Of a DNA stretch of 64,000 bases, positions 33,265 to 42,305 are shown one piece after another. Where the stretch lies: positions 327,852 through 391,851 of the forward strand of contig NZ_LFLZ01000001.1 in NCBI RefSeq assembly GCF_001189845.1, given 5' to 3'. The first letter of the stretch is position 1; the number at the start of each line of letters is the position of its first letter. A program made the translations under genes and the position numbers. Source of the DNA: Bradyrhizobium tropiciagri (GTDB lineage: Bacteria; Pseudomonadota; Alphaproteobacteria; Rhizobiales; Xanthobacteraceae). Below the pieces are notes generated by a model, which ran no database searches, was not told where the DNA came from, and saw only the letters and a list, made by a program, of their open reading frames with translations.

Positions 33265-33290
33265 GTCGTCCTGGCTTTCGCTGGGACGAC
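33265..33290. terminator. Stem-loop between convergent genes
   Basis: GTCGTCC and GGACGAC pair around a 12-base loop in the 61-base gap between the Lin0512 gene and the convergent SDR gene. Probably a bidirectional terminator or a fragment of a genome repeat. Confidence 0.5.
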
Positions 33291-33298
33291 CGAGGTGG

Positions 33299-34180
33299 TC
33301 AATCGCCGCCTTTGAAATAGTCCGGCTTGCCGGTGGTCCAGGTCTCGCCCCAATGCTGGCCACCGCCGTCGACGGTCAGCGTCTCGCCGGTGATGAACTT
33401 GCCCGAGGGCGCGGCGAGATAGACGGCGGCTTCCGCGATGTCCCAGGGCGTGCCAGGGCGCATCATCGGGTTCGAGCGCGGATAGGCGGCGCGCGCCGCC
33501 TCGCTGTAGACGTTCCAGCCCTCGGTCTCGATCGCGCCGGGGGCGATGCAATTGATGCGGATGTTCAGCGGCGCCCATTCGACCGCGAGCGCGCGCGACA
33601 GGCCGATCACACCGGAGCGCGCCGCGATCGTGTGCGCGATGCCATAGAGGCCGTGGGTCGTGACCACGACGACATTGACGATGCTGCCTTGATGTTTGCG
33701 GTCGCGCCAGCGTTGTGCCGCGGCCTGCATCATGTACCAGGTGCCGTTGAGGTTGGTGTTGATGACCGCGTTCCAGCCCTTGATCGAGAAATTGATGGCG
33801 GCCTGCGGGAACTGGCCGCCGGCGCTGTTGACGAGATGATCGACGCGGCCATGGGCAGCCCACAATGCATCGAACATCGCATTGACCGCGTCGGCATCCT
33901 TGATGTCGGCGACGTGCGCGGATGCCTGAAGCCCGCGATGGCCGAGATGATCGACCAGCGCATCGAGCTTGTCGGCATTGCGGCCGACCACGACGACGTG
34001 GGCGCCGAGCCGGGCGAACAGCCATGCGATAGCGCGGCCGATGCCGCCGGCGCCGCCGGACACCACGACCACCTGACCGGCCAGCGCATCGGCCGCGAAC
34101 ACGGTCGGATGTGTCGCGAGTTCGTCGTCGGAAAGGCCGAGCGTTGCACTCGTCTGTTGATCGTGCTGTTGATCGTCCAT
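33299..34180 (-). CDS. Short-chain dehydrogenase/reductase, DECR-like, atypical active site
   Basis: 293 residues with an N-terminal extension of about 30. Cofactor motif VVVSGGAGGIGRAIAWLF and structural NSAGG are normal. The usual Y-x3-K is not: the aligned segment is GLYGIAHTIAARSGVIGLSR, with Arg where Lys should be and no Tyr four residues before. The following LAVEWAPLNIRINCIAPGAI and ETEGW match 2,4-dienoyl-CoA reductases, which also use a shifted set. A reductase acting on acyl-CoA is likely; activity is uncertain. Divergent from the GST gene. Confidence 0.8.
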   Translation of the reverse strand: MDDQQHDQQTSATLGLSDDELATHPTVFAADALAGQVVVVSGGAGGIGRAIAWLFARLGAHVVVVGRNADKLDALVDHLGHRGLQASAHVADIKDADAVNAMFDALWAAHGRVDHLVNSAGGQFPQAAINFSIKGWNAVINTNLNGTWYMMQAAAQRWRDRKHQGSIVNVVVVTTHGLYGIAHTIAARSGVIGLSRALAVEWAPLNIRINCIAPGAIETEGWNVYSEAARAAYPRSNPMMRPGTPWDIAEAAVYLAAPSGKFITGETLTVDGGGQHWGETWTTGKPDYFKGGD

Positions 34181-34258
34181 GGCCGGTTGCAGACCTTGCG
34201 GCTTTCAATGAGCTCCGTACATTAGCCGTCCAACAATAACCATGCAAAGAATGCCGAC

Positions 34259-34963
34259 ATGACCGACCTCACAGCCTTTCCCATCACGAAGCGCTGGCCC
34301 GCCCAGCATCCGGATCGCCTGCAACTCTATTCGCTGCCGACGCCGAACGGCGTGAAGGTCTCGATCATGCTCGAGGAGATCGAACTGCCCTACGAGGTGC
34401 ATCTCGTCGACTTCAACAAGGACGACCAGAAGACACCGGAGTTCCTGTCGCTGAACCCGAACGGCAAGATCCCGGCGATCCTCGATCCGAACGGCCCCGG
34501 CGGCAAGCCGCTGCCGCTGTTCGAGTCCGGCGCCATCCTGCAATATCTCGCCGAGAAGACCGGCAAGCTGCTGCCGGCGGACGCCGCACGCCGCTATCAG
34601 GCGATCCAGTGGGTGCATTTCCAGATCGGCGGCATCGGGCCGATGTTCGGCCAGGTCGGCTTCTTCCACAAATTCGCCGGCAAGGACTATGAGGACAAGC
34701 GGCCGTTGCAGCGCTACGTCGCGGAGTCCGCGCGCCTGCTTGGCGTAATGGAGACGCATCTCGCCGGGCGGCAGTGGTTCATGGACGATGAGTACACCAT
34801 CGCCGACATCTCGATGCTCGGCTGGGTGCGCAATCTGATCGGCTTCTATGGCGCGCGCGAGCTCATCGAATTCGACCGGTTCAAGAACGTCGCCGCCTGG
34901 CTCGAGCGCGGTCTGAAGCGGCCGGCTGTGGAACGCGGGTTGAATATTCCGAAGCGTCCCTGA
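34259..34963 (+). CDS. Glutathione S-transferase, YfcG/nu-class-like
   Basis: 234 residues. Thioredoxin-like N-terminal domain with LYSLPTPNGVKVSIMLEEIELPY (the TPN motif takes the place of the catalytic Tyr/Ser) and the glutathione-binding LFESGAILQYLAEK. A helical C-terminal domain has the N-capping box YTIADISMLGW. This pattern is that of YfcG/YghU disulfide-bond oxidoreductase GSTs. Cytoplasmic. Confidence 0.9.
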   Translation: MTDLTAFPITKRWPAQHPDRLQLYSLPTPNGVKVSIMLEEIELPYEVHLVDFNKDDQKTPEFLSLNPNGKIPAILDPNGPGGKPLPLFESGAILQYLAEKTGKLLPADAARRYQAIQWVHFQIGGIGPMFGQVGFFHKFAGKDYEDKRPLQRYVAESARLLGVMETHLAGRQWFMDDEYTIADISMLGWVRNLIGFYGARELIEFDRFKNVAAWLERGLKRPAVERGLNIPKRP

Positions 34964-34968
34964 GCAGG

Positions 34969-35513
34969 CTACTTCAGCAACTCATAGAGGACGGGATTGT
35001 CGGCGCAGGCGGCAAGCCGCATTCGAGCAGGGGCGAGGCCACGTTCAGCGCCGTCAGCCCGATCACCAGCCACACCGCTCCTTGCGCGAACTTGCCGGGC
35101 GCAGTGACTTGTGCTGTGCGGTGGTCGAACTGGCGGTCGAACAGCAGCGTGGCCGCGAGCAGGACGATCGCCGCGATGAATCCGATCAGCGCCCACGTAT
35201 AATAATGATAGCCGAGCAGCGCCGAGCCGTAGCCGGCATCGCCGGGGAGGATGTGCAGCAGCACCTGCCGGGTCGAGACCGAGGCGCCGAGAACAGCCGT
35301 CAGCAGCGACAGGGCATAATGGCTCGGACGCGGTCCGAAGCGGATGTTCAGGATCGGCCCGATCGCCAACAGGGCGAAAAGGATGCGCTGCAACAAACAC
35401 AGCGGGCAGGGCAGCTCGTGCAGCAGCAGCTGCGCGGCAAAAGCTGCGGCCAGCAGCAGCGCGAGGCCATAAAGCGCGAGGGCATTCAGGGTCACGGCCT
35501 GGGTGTCGGTCAT
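34969..35513 (-). pseudogene. Disulfide-bond formation protein B, frameshifted near its end
   Basis: Four transmembrane helices. The first periplasmic cysteine pair is in LHELPCPLCLLQRIL (CxxC). The second pair should be in LLECGLAACADNPVLYELLK, but the frame slips at about 35010-35013 (a G lost after TTG), giving an 18-residue wrong tail. Correct reading ends at 34969. DsbB re-oxidises DsbA with quinone. DUF5993 lies immediately upstream on the same strand. Confidence 0.82.
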
Positions 35514-35521
35514 CGCTGGCC

Positions 35522-35680
35522 TCAGAACGACAAAGTGAGACGGTCGGTGGCGTGGTGCAGCAAGGTCGCGACGCAGGCGACCAGGATCACGGCGAACAAG
35601 CCGATCGCCAGGGGACGCGGACCACGCCAGGCCACCAGCATGGCGATGGTGATGGCGAGAAACAGTGCGGTGAATTCCAT
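35522..35680 (-). CDS. DUF5993 family small membrane protein
   Basis: 52 residues from the ATG at 35680 (GGAGGCTGAGG just upstream). Two hydrophobic segments: FTALFLAITIAMLVAW and LAIGLFAVILVACVATLLHH. DUF5993 genes commonly sit next to dsbB-like genes, as here (eight bases apart). Function unknown; probably an accessory of the thiol-redox protein. Confidence 0.75.
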   Translation of the reverse strand: MEFTALFLAITIAMLVAWRGPRPLAIGLFAVILVACVATLLHHATDRLTLSF

Positions 35681-35822
35681 CCTCAGCCTCCGGGTGCGGG
35701 CCGGCCGCAGTCTATGACAGATTCGTGTGTGCTCGCGGCGACGCGAATGGGCATTGTCGCTTGCGCGCGGCTCCGCCAAGATGGCATCACCAGTTGAGTT
35801 CACTTCCAGCCCGGGGCACCTC

Positions 35823-37150
35823 ATGACCACAGACGCGATCAAGCCCGCCGTCCATCACAAACATCAGCCCTGGTACAAGATCCTCTATATCCAGGTGCTG
35901 ATCGCGATTGTCGCGGGCGTCTTGATCGGATACTTCTACCCCGGTCTGGGCAAGGAGTTGAAGCCGCTCGGCGACGGCTTCATCGCGCTGATCAAGATGA
36001 TGATCGCGCCGGTGATCTTCTGCACCGTGGTGCACGGCATCTCCTCGATGGGCGATCTCAAGCGCGTCGGCCGGGTCGGTCTGAAGGCGCTGATCTATTT
36101 CGAGGCGGTGTCGACGGTCGCGCTCGCGGTCGGCCTCTTGATCGGCGAGCTGCTGCAGCCCGGCCGCGGCTTCAACATCGATCCCGCCACGATCGATCCG
36201 AAGTCCGTGTCCACTTACGTCACCCAGGCGAAGGAGCAGGGCATCGTCGCGCATCTGATGGCGATCATCCCCGACTCGTTCTTCGGCGCGCTCGCGCGCG
36301 GCGACCTCTTGCAGGTGCTGCTGATCTCGATCCTGTCGGGCTTTGCCATCGCCTTGATGGGCAAGCCCGGCGAGCCGATCGCCGAGGCGATCGACAAGGC
36401 GTCGAAGATGTTCTTCGGCATCATCCGCATGATCGTCCGCGTGGCGCCGCTCGGCGCGTTCGGCGCGATGGCCTTCACGGTCGGCGCCTACGGCCTCGGC
36501 TCGCTGGTCAACCTAGCGGCGCTGATCGCCACCTTCTACCTCACCAGCATCCTGTTCGTGCTGATCGTGCTCGGCGCGATTGCGCGGCTGGCGGGTTTCT
36601 CGATCATCCGCTTCATCGCCTATATCAAGGACGAGCTCCTGATCGTGCTCGGCACCTCGTCGTCGGAAACGGTGCTGCCGCAGATGATCCAGAAGATGGA
36701 GCATCTCGGCGCCTCGCGCTCGGTGGTCGGCCTCGTGGTGCCGACCGGCTACAGCTTCAATCTCGACGGCACCAACATCTACATGACGCTGGCGACGTTG
36801 TTCCTGGCGCAGGCCACCAACACGCATCTGACGATCTGGCAGGAGCTCGGCATCCTCGGCATCGCATGATCACCTCGAAGGGCGCCTCCGGCGTCACCGG
36901 CGCCGGCTTCATCACGCTCGCCGCGACGCTGTCGATCGTGCCCGATATTCCGATCCAGTCGATCGCCATCCTGGTCGGCATCGACAAGTTCATGAGTGAG
37001 TGCCGCGCGCTGACCAACCTGATCGGCAACGGCGTCGCCTGCGTCGTGATCAGCCTCTCCGAAGGCGAGCTCGACAAGGACGCGCTACACGAGACCATGG
37101 CGCATCCGCTCGAGCTCGGCGAGGCGCTGGAGCCGGGCGGGAGCGGCTAG
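35823..37150 (+). pseudogene. dctA: C4-dicarboxylate transporter DctA, frameshifted
   Basis: DAACS-family Na+ or H+/dicarboxylate symporter. Start ATG 35823. Diagnostic parts: the serine-rich hairpin [20 protein letters not shown], the binding motif [25 protein letters not shown] and, after the break, [22 protein letters not shown] and [12 protein letters not shown]. The frame is lost at 36862-36867 (GCATGA); restoring GCAATG joins the two halves. DctA feeds malate, succinate and fumarate to rhizobia and bacteroids. No DctB/DctD genes are adjacent. Confidence 0.85.
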
Positions 37151-37368
37151 GGCAATATGAGGTAAGGGGGCCGTTGCAGGGCGGGCGCTGCCAAAATATC
37201 GAAAACAACCCCATGCAAAGCGGCCCGGCGGCGGCCCGCGTTCGACCAGGCAACTTGACACGTCGGGCAATTCAGGGGTATTTTCTAATATTCCGAAATT
37301 GTGCGGTGTCCCTTCGCCCCGCCGCGCCCACATCGCTGGCGAGCCTGTCGACCAGTTTGGTGAAGAAG
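37151..37368. other. Intergenic region before the AraC gene, probable repeat
   Basis: Bases about 37193-37280 (with GAAAACAACCCCATGC and TGACACGTCGGGCAA) look like a recurring Bradyrhizobium intergenic element. No convincing promoter was identified. The AraC ORF stays open through it, but this part is not protein-like. Confidence 0.4.
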
Positions 37369-38385
37369 ATGCTCCTGGATATCGGTCTTCGCGGCGGGGC
37401 CCTCGCTTTGCTGGTGCTGCTCGCGCTCGACGCCCTCCTGCAGTTGCGCAACAGTCGGCTCGGTCGCATAACCCTTGTTTTCGACCTGTGCGGAATTGCG
37501 TTTCTCATTGAGACAGCTCCACAATTTCGCGACAGCCAGGCGGTGTGGATCCTCTTCCTCCGGCTGGCGAGCAATATGGCGGCGGCCGTCTTTGTGCTCT
37601 GGAGCGAGGAGGTATTCGACGACACGGCGAGGCCGCCATGGATTGGTTGGACTGCGGTGGGTGTGATGGCGTTGCTTGCGATCTGGTCCGTGGTCACCGA
37701 TTCTTCATGGGCCTGGCTCGCAACCCATGTCTGCGCTGTGTTGCTTGTGGTGATCGCGATCGGTCGCGTTCTGCTGGGCCGAGCCAACGACCTGGTCGAG
37801 CTGCGGCGCCGGGATCGGATCGTGTTCGCATGGGGTTTGGGCCTCGCGATCGTGGGCTGCACGCTGATCGGGTCGAGCAATCTCGCGATGACGCCCGCGC
37901 TTCCCGGTGTGCTGGGCATCGCGCTTGCGGCTGCCTTGTTCCGCTTGCATAGGGCAAGCCCGATCTCCGCGGTCGCCGCAGCGCCACCGGCATCGGGCCC
38001 GGCCTCATCAACATCCGAAATGACCGAGGCGGAAGCGGCCCTCTATCGGCGTTTGCAGACAGTGATGGAGGTGGAGCGGGCCTACCGCGACGGCAGCATG
38101 ACCATCGCCAGCCTGGCCAAGCGGCTCGACACGCCGGAGTACCGCGTACGCCAGCTCATCAATCAGCGGCTCGGCTATGGCAACTTCGCCCGCTTCGTCA
38201 ACTCCTACCGGCTGGCGGAGGCGCGCTCGGCCCTGGCCGATGCCGGCCAGGCGCGTGTCCCGATCCTGACGATTGCACTGGATGCCGGTTTCGAGTCGAT
38301 CGGCCCGTTCAATCGGGCGTTCAAAGCGGTGACCGGAGAAACGCCGAGCACATTCCGCAAACGGACCCTGGCCGGGCCGGTGTGA
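37369..38385 (+). CDS. AraC-family regulator with N-terminal membrane domain
   Basis: 338 residues from the ATG at 37369 (other starts are possible). Residues 1-200 contain six or seven hydrophobic helices. Residues about 230-335 are the AraC DNA-binding domain (MTIASLAKRLDTPEYRVRQLINQRLGYGNFARFVNSYRL, then ILTIALDAGFESIGPFNRAFKAVTGETPSTFRK). Membrane-anchored AraC proteins sense an envelope or extracellular signal. It reads towards the acyltransferase gene 118 bases away, its likely target. Confidence 0.85.
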   Translation: MLLDIGLRGGALALLVLLALDALLQLRNSRLGRITLVFDLCGIAFLIETAPQFRDSQAVWILFLRLASNMAAAVFVLWSEEVFDDTARPPWIGWTAVGVMALLAIWSVVTDSSWAWLATHVCAVLLVVIAIGRVLLGRANDLVELRRRDRIVFAWGLGLAIVGCTLIGSSNLAMTPALPGVLGIALAAALFRLHRASPISAVAAAPPASGPASSTSEMTEAEAALYRRLQTVMEVERAYRDGSMTIASLAKRLDTPEYRVRQLINQRLGYGNFARFVNSYRLAEARSALADAGQARVPILTIALDAGFESIGPFNRAFKAVTGETPSTFRKRTLAGPV

Positions 38386-38502
38386 CGCACCGATTGTCGC
38401 AAACGGCCAGGCTTTGCGGGTTTCGGCGACCCAAAGTGCGACTTTCGGCGCGACCGGCTCGGTCTTGGCCACCATGTTCGGCGTCCAGCATTGGAGACGC
38501 AC

Positions 38503-39657
38503 ATGGCACAGCCCGTTCGACCGACGACCCACAGGCTCCTCTATATCGACAATCTGCGCTGGTCGGCGATCAGCATGGTGGTGGTCATGCATGCCGCCGT
38601 CACCTACTCGCCGTTTGGAAGCTGGTACTATCGCGAACATCCGCCGTTGGGCCTGGGCACCCGGGTGGCCTTTGCAGCCTATCAGGCGCTTCAGCACGCA
38701 GTCTCGATGGGGCTGCTGTTCGGCATCGCCGGATACTTTGCCGCCGGCATGGTCGCCCGCCGCGGCGTCGCTGGCTTCTTGAAGGAACGGCTGTACCGGC
38801 TCGGCGTACCCCTGCTTCTTTATATCGGGCTGATCGGACCTCTGACGGAGTACTACGTGGCGGGATCATGGTGGTCGCAGCCGCGCCGGAGTTTCACCGA
38901 GGACTGGTTGCACCACGCCTCCAACGGCCAACTTCTTGATGGGTCCGGCCCGCTCTGGTTCTGCCTTGTGCTGTTGCTGTTTTCCGGCTGCTTTGCCTTG
39001 CTCTGTAGATTCCGGCCGATCGGCCAGCCCTCCGCCCGGCCGGTACCGAGCCCCGCCGCCGTGCTCGGCTTTGTCCTGGCGATGAGCGCCGTGACGTTCG
39101 CGGCGGGGCTGCTGGCGCCGGATGGCCGCACCATCCTCAACATCGCCATTCACGACGCGCCGCAGTACCCCTTCATGTTCGCCGCCGGGGTCGCAGCGTG
39201 GCGTGGCGATTGGTTGCGACAGATTTCGAGCGGCGCGGGACGGCGCTGGCTGGTCTACGGGCTGGCGGGGAGCATCGCGCTGTGGGCAGCGATCGTCGTG
39301 TTCGGGGGAGCTCTCGAAGGTCGGCTGGCCGACTACGGCGGCGGTTGGCACTGGCAGGCGGCAGGCATGGACTTTTGGCGGTCGGCAACGTGCGCCTCGC
39401 TCAGCCTGGGGTTGGTGGTGCTGAATCGTGACCTGTTCGACTGGCAGGGTCCGGTGACGAGGTTTCTCAGCCGGAATGCCTTCGGCGTTTACGTCCTGCA
39501 CGCCCCCGTGCTCATCGCGGTGACCCGCGCAATGCATGATTGGTCCGTTGCCCCGCAATGGAAATTCCTGTTGGCAAGCCTCACCGGCGTGGTCGCCAGC
39601 TTTCTGGTCGTCGGATTGCTGGCTCGGCGCGTTCCAGGGCTGCGCGCAGTCCTGTGA
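38503..39657 (+). CDS. Acyltransferase 3-family membrane protein
   Basis: 384 residues from the ATG at 38503 (GGAGA six bases upstream). About ten transmembrane segments. The family motif is at the N-terminus: LLYIDNLRWSAISMVVVMHAAV, with the catalytic His, and RLYRLGVPLLLY later. These enzymes acylate surface sugars (OafA-like) or other envelope molecules. Paired with the upstream membrane-bound AraC regulator. Confidence 0.85.
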   Translation: MAQPVRPTTHRLLYIDNLRWSAISMVVVMHAAVTYSPFGSWYYREHPPLGLGTRVAFAAYQALQHAVSMGLLFGIAGYFAAGMVARRGVAGFLKERLYRLGVPLLLYIGLIGPLTEYYVAGSWWSQPRRSFTEDWLHHASNGQLLDGSGPLWFCLVLLLFSGCFALLCRFRPIGQPSARPVPSPAAVLGFVLAMSAVTFAAGLLAPDGRTILNIAIHDAPQYPFMFAAGVAAWRGDWLRQISSGAGRRWLVYGLAGSIALWAAIVVFGGALEGRLADYGGGWHWQAAGMDFWRSATCASLSLGLVVLNRDLFDWQGPVTRFLSRNAFGVYVLHAPVLIAVTRAMHDWSVAPQWKFLLASLTGVVASFLVVGLLARRVPGLRAVL

Positions 39658-39780
39658 ACGTGGGGTCTGTGGGGCAAACGGCTGCCGGCGACGCGCGACG
39701 TCGCGGAGTAAGGACTCTTATTCCCAAAGCGCTGTCAAAAAAGATTGATGGGCGAAATCGCTCGCAGCCAAGCCGAATGC

Positions 39781-39795
39781 TAGACGATCGGTCTA
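39781..39795. promoter_or_regulatory. TetR operator TAGACGATCGGTCTA, copy 1
   Basis: A perfect dyad in its half sites (TAGAC/GTCTA), embedded in an 18-base identity (TGCTAGACGATCGGTCTA) shared with 42277-42294 in front of the tetR gene. It lies 150 bases upstream of the secreted barrel gene, within the otherwise empty gap 39658-39945. Confidence 0.8.
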
Positions 39796-39945
39796 ATTCA
39801 TGGCACCTCGGAAAAGCGCGGTGAAATCAGCTTTGGTTGGGGCTCGCTCGCTACCGAGCGGTGACCGGTTGATGAGGGAATCTTCAACAAACAACGTCCG
39901 CCCATACCTTGACGGTCGGGTGGATTCCAGCATGAGAGGTCACGC

Positions 39946-40464
39946 ATGTTTCGCAATATCGCGCTTGGAATGACGATCACTCTCGCAATGGCTCTAACCG
40001 CGCCGGTGGCCATTGCGCAGCAAAAGCACCACGTCAGCTATGATACGCCGGCAACTCAGACGGTATACACCCAACAACACGTCATCGACGTCGGCGACAC
40101 TCCGGGACATCAAGCTCGGCTCTTCGAAATTCGGCGGACCTATGGTGACGATGCCCCCCTCATCAACGGATCGAGGTTGAAGGAGCAGTGGACACGCGGC
40201 ATGTCGGACTACATCGACAACAACGGTCCGGCTCTCATCTACAACGTTTGGATACTGGAGAGCGGGGAGAAGTTCTTTGTCAGGACATCTCTGGTCGCTC
40301 AAAGCAGTGGAGATGGGAAGCTTACGAACATGACATCGGGCGTCATTACAGGTGGCACGGGTAGCCTCGCCAGAATGCGCGGCATCATCAGCAGTCATGG
40401 CCCGTCCGAGCCGAACGCCGGCGTCAATGCCAATCAGACGGACATCGACTATTGGATGGAGTGA
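39946..40464 (+). CDS. Secreted dirigent/allene-oxide-cyclase-like barrel protein (tentative)
   Basis: 172 residues. Signal peptide 1-24 (LAMALTAPVAIAQ). The mature part is beta-rich and contains SGVITGGTGSLARMRGIIS, which resembles the GGTGxFAGARG strand-turn of AOC/dirigent-type barrels. There is little else to anchor it. The first gene behind the TetR operator at 39781, probably transcribed with the alpha/beta hydrolase downstream. Confidence 0.55.
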   Translation: MFRNIALGMTITLAMALTAPVAIAQQKHHVSYDTPATQTVYTQQHVIDVGDTPGHQARLFEIRRTYGDDAPLINGSRLKEQWTRGMSDYIDNNGPALIYNVWILESGEKFFVRTSLVAQSSGDGKLTNMTSGVITGGTGSLARMRGIISSHGPSEPNAGVNANQTDIDYWME

Positions 40465-40588
40465 GAAGGCCTTCGCGATAGGCGATGGACCGGTGAAAAA
40501 GTTGCCGGTCCATCATGTCCGTTCTGATACGGCGTGTCGTGATCAAAGAATGCTCGAAACCAGCCGCTATCCCTTATGGAAAATTCCC

Positions 40589-42178
40589 ATGCCGCACCGT
40601 CGAAACGGGCGAATTGTGATGTCCTTGTTTTTCTTGTTCAGCCTGATCTCGACGGCGCGGCCGGTGAGCGCAGAAGTTACCCGGATCGAGTTCACGTCGA
40701 AGCAGCCTTACGGCACATTTCGCGCCGGCGACTATGTGATCTGGCAGGGCAAGATCCGCGGCGACCTATCGCCGCAAGAGGCCATCCCTGGGATCGACAA
40801 GGCGCCGCGCAATGAACGCGGGCGCGTCGATTACGCGGCGAAGATCATTCTCATGATGCCGGCGGCTCCGCGCGGGGAAAACGGCGCGTTGCTGGTGGAC
40901 CTACCCAACCGCGGGCAAGTCTGGGCCGAGGCGATCTACAACTCGCCACGCGACGTGCGGTTTCTCCCGGGCACGCTGGAGCAGGGCACCGGCTTTCTTC
41001 AGGACTATGGTTTCGCGGTTGCGGAGGTTTTTTGGGAGCTTGGACAGGGGGCGGAGCTGCCTTCGTTCGCTGACGCCGATGGCAAGACACGCTTCGTCGA
41101 GGGAGTGGGCTTTGCCATCGTCCGCGATGCCGCGGATTTCTTCGCGCATGCAGCTTCTGACAAGGGTGGAACGCCCAACCCGCTCAAGGGAGCGATCAAC
41201 CGCGTGCTCGCGAGCGGCAGGTCCCAGGATGGACGATTCCTGAAGACCTTTCTCCTGGACGGCTTCAACATGATGGGCAACCGGCGCGTCTTCGACGGAA
41301 TGCATGTGTTCGTCTCGGCCGCTGGCCTTCTTCCGATCCTGCAGACGGGCCTTGGACCAATGTCGAGCGCCGAGGGGGCTCCCACATTCGACAACCCGGA
41401 TTTTCCCGGCGTGAATGACGGACCGCTCACGATCGGGGAGATCACGGCCAAGGTCGAGGCGCGCGGCGAGGTGCCTCCGAGGATGATGCTCGTGAACTCC
41501 ACCACGGACTACTATTCGCTGCGCGCTTCGCTTGGCCGCACGGGCGCGTCCGGAACCGCGGATCAGCCACTGCCCGCCAATGTGCGGATGTACGATATCG
41601 CGGGAGGCCCGCATGTACCCTCCCCCAGGGCACCGGCCTGCAAACTGACGCCGGGCCGCCTCGATTGGTCGCCGCTGTCGCGGGCCCTGCTGCTGCACCT
41701 TGATGCCTGGGTAAGCCGCGGTACCATGCCGCCTGCCAGCGAACTGATGTCGCTTGAAGCCGCGGGCGGCGAGCCACCTGCGCTACGTGCCCCGACCAGG
41801 CTTTCCGCCGCAGTGATACAAGTGCCGAAGCGCGATCAGGACGGCAATGCGCTCGGCGGCGTGCGGCTGCCGGATGTCGCGGTGCCGACTGGCACCAATG
41901 GCGCCCAGAACCAGCCGCAGACATTCACCTGCATGCTGATCGGGTCCTTCTCGCCATTCGCAGCGACGAAAGCGGAACGAGAGCGTACCGGTGACGCCCG
42001 CCCGTCGATCGAAGAGCGCTATCACGGCCGCGACGATTACGTGAACCGGATCCGGATCGCCGCCCAGGATCTGATAGCGCGTGGGTTTCTGCTGCCGGAA
42101 GACGCGGCAGTGATCGTTCAGGAAGCCGCGTCGACTAACCTGTTCGCGCCCGCACCAACGAATGCCGAGCCACGTTGA
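40589..42178 (+). CDS. Secreted alpha/beta hydrolase (Abhydrolase_10-like)
   Basis: 529 residues from the ATG at 40589, whose n-region MPHRRNGRIVMSLFFLFSLI gives a proper signal peptide (cleavage near VSA/EV); the ATG at 40619 is an alternative. Long N-terminal beta domain with GALLVDLPNRGQVWAEAIY, a hydrolase core with LDGFNMMGNRRVFDG, and a C-terminal region with RMYDIAGGPHVPS containing the likely catalytic His. It resembles the large alpha/beta-hydrolase-domain proteins of uncertain substrate. Probably under TetR (42306) control. Confidence 0.72.
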   Translation: MPHRRNGRIVMSLFFLFSLISTARPVSAEVTRIEFTSKQPYGTFRAGDYVIWQGKIRGDLSPQEAIPGIDKAPRNERGRVDYAAKIILMMPAAPRGENGALLVDLPNRGQVWAEAIYNSPRDVRFLPGTLEQGTGFLQDYGFAVAEVFWELGQGAELPSFADADGKTRFVEGVGFAIVRDAADFFAHAASDKGGTPNPLKGAINRVLASGRSQDGRFLKTFLLDGFNMMGNRRVFDGMHVFVSAAGLLPILQTGLGPMSSAEGAPTFDNPDFPGVNDGPLTIGEITAKVEARGEVPPRMMLVNSTTDYYSLRASLGRTGASGTADQPLPANVRMYDIAGGPHVPSPRAPACKLTPGRLDWSPLSRALLLHLDAWVSRGTMPPASELMSLEAAGGEPPALRAPTRLSAAVIQVPKRDQDGNALGGVRLPDVAVPTGTNGAQNQPQTFTCMLIGSFSPFAATKAERERTGDARPSIEERYHGRDDYVNRIRIAAQDLIARGFLLPEDAAVIVQEAASTNLFAPAPTNAEPR

Positions 42179-42279
42179 GTGAGCCAAGCCGGAGCCTGGG
42201 CCTGCCACCGAACTAGTGGATGGAGTGAGAGGGTCTCCGCCACTTGCAGAACGCCGCATCACGGGCAGTTTGCTTCTGC

Positions 42280-42294
42280 TAGACGATCGGTCTA
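42280..42294. promoter_or_regulatory. TetR operator TAGACGATCGGTCTA, copy 2
   Basis: Same 15-base palindrome (18 bases identical with flank) as 39781-39795, ending eleven bases before the tetR ATG at 42306. Autoregulation of tetR and control of the 39946 operon follow naturally. Confidence 0.82.
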
Positions 42295-42305
42295 TCACGA
42301 TCTGC

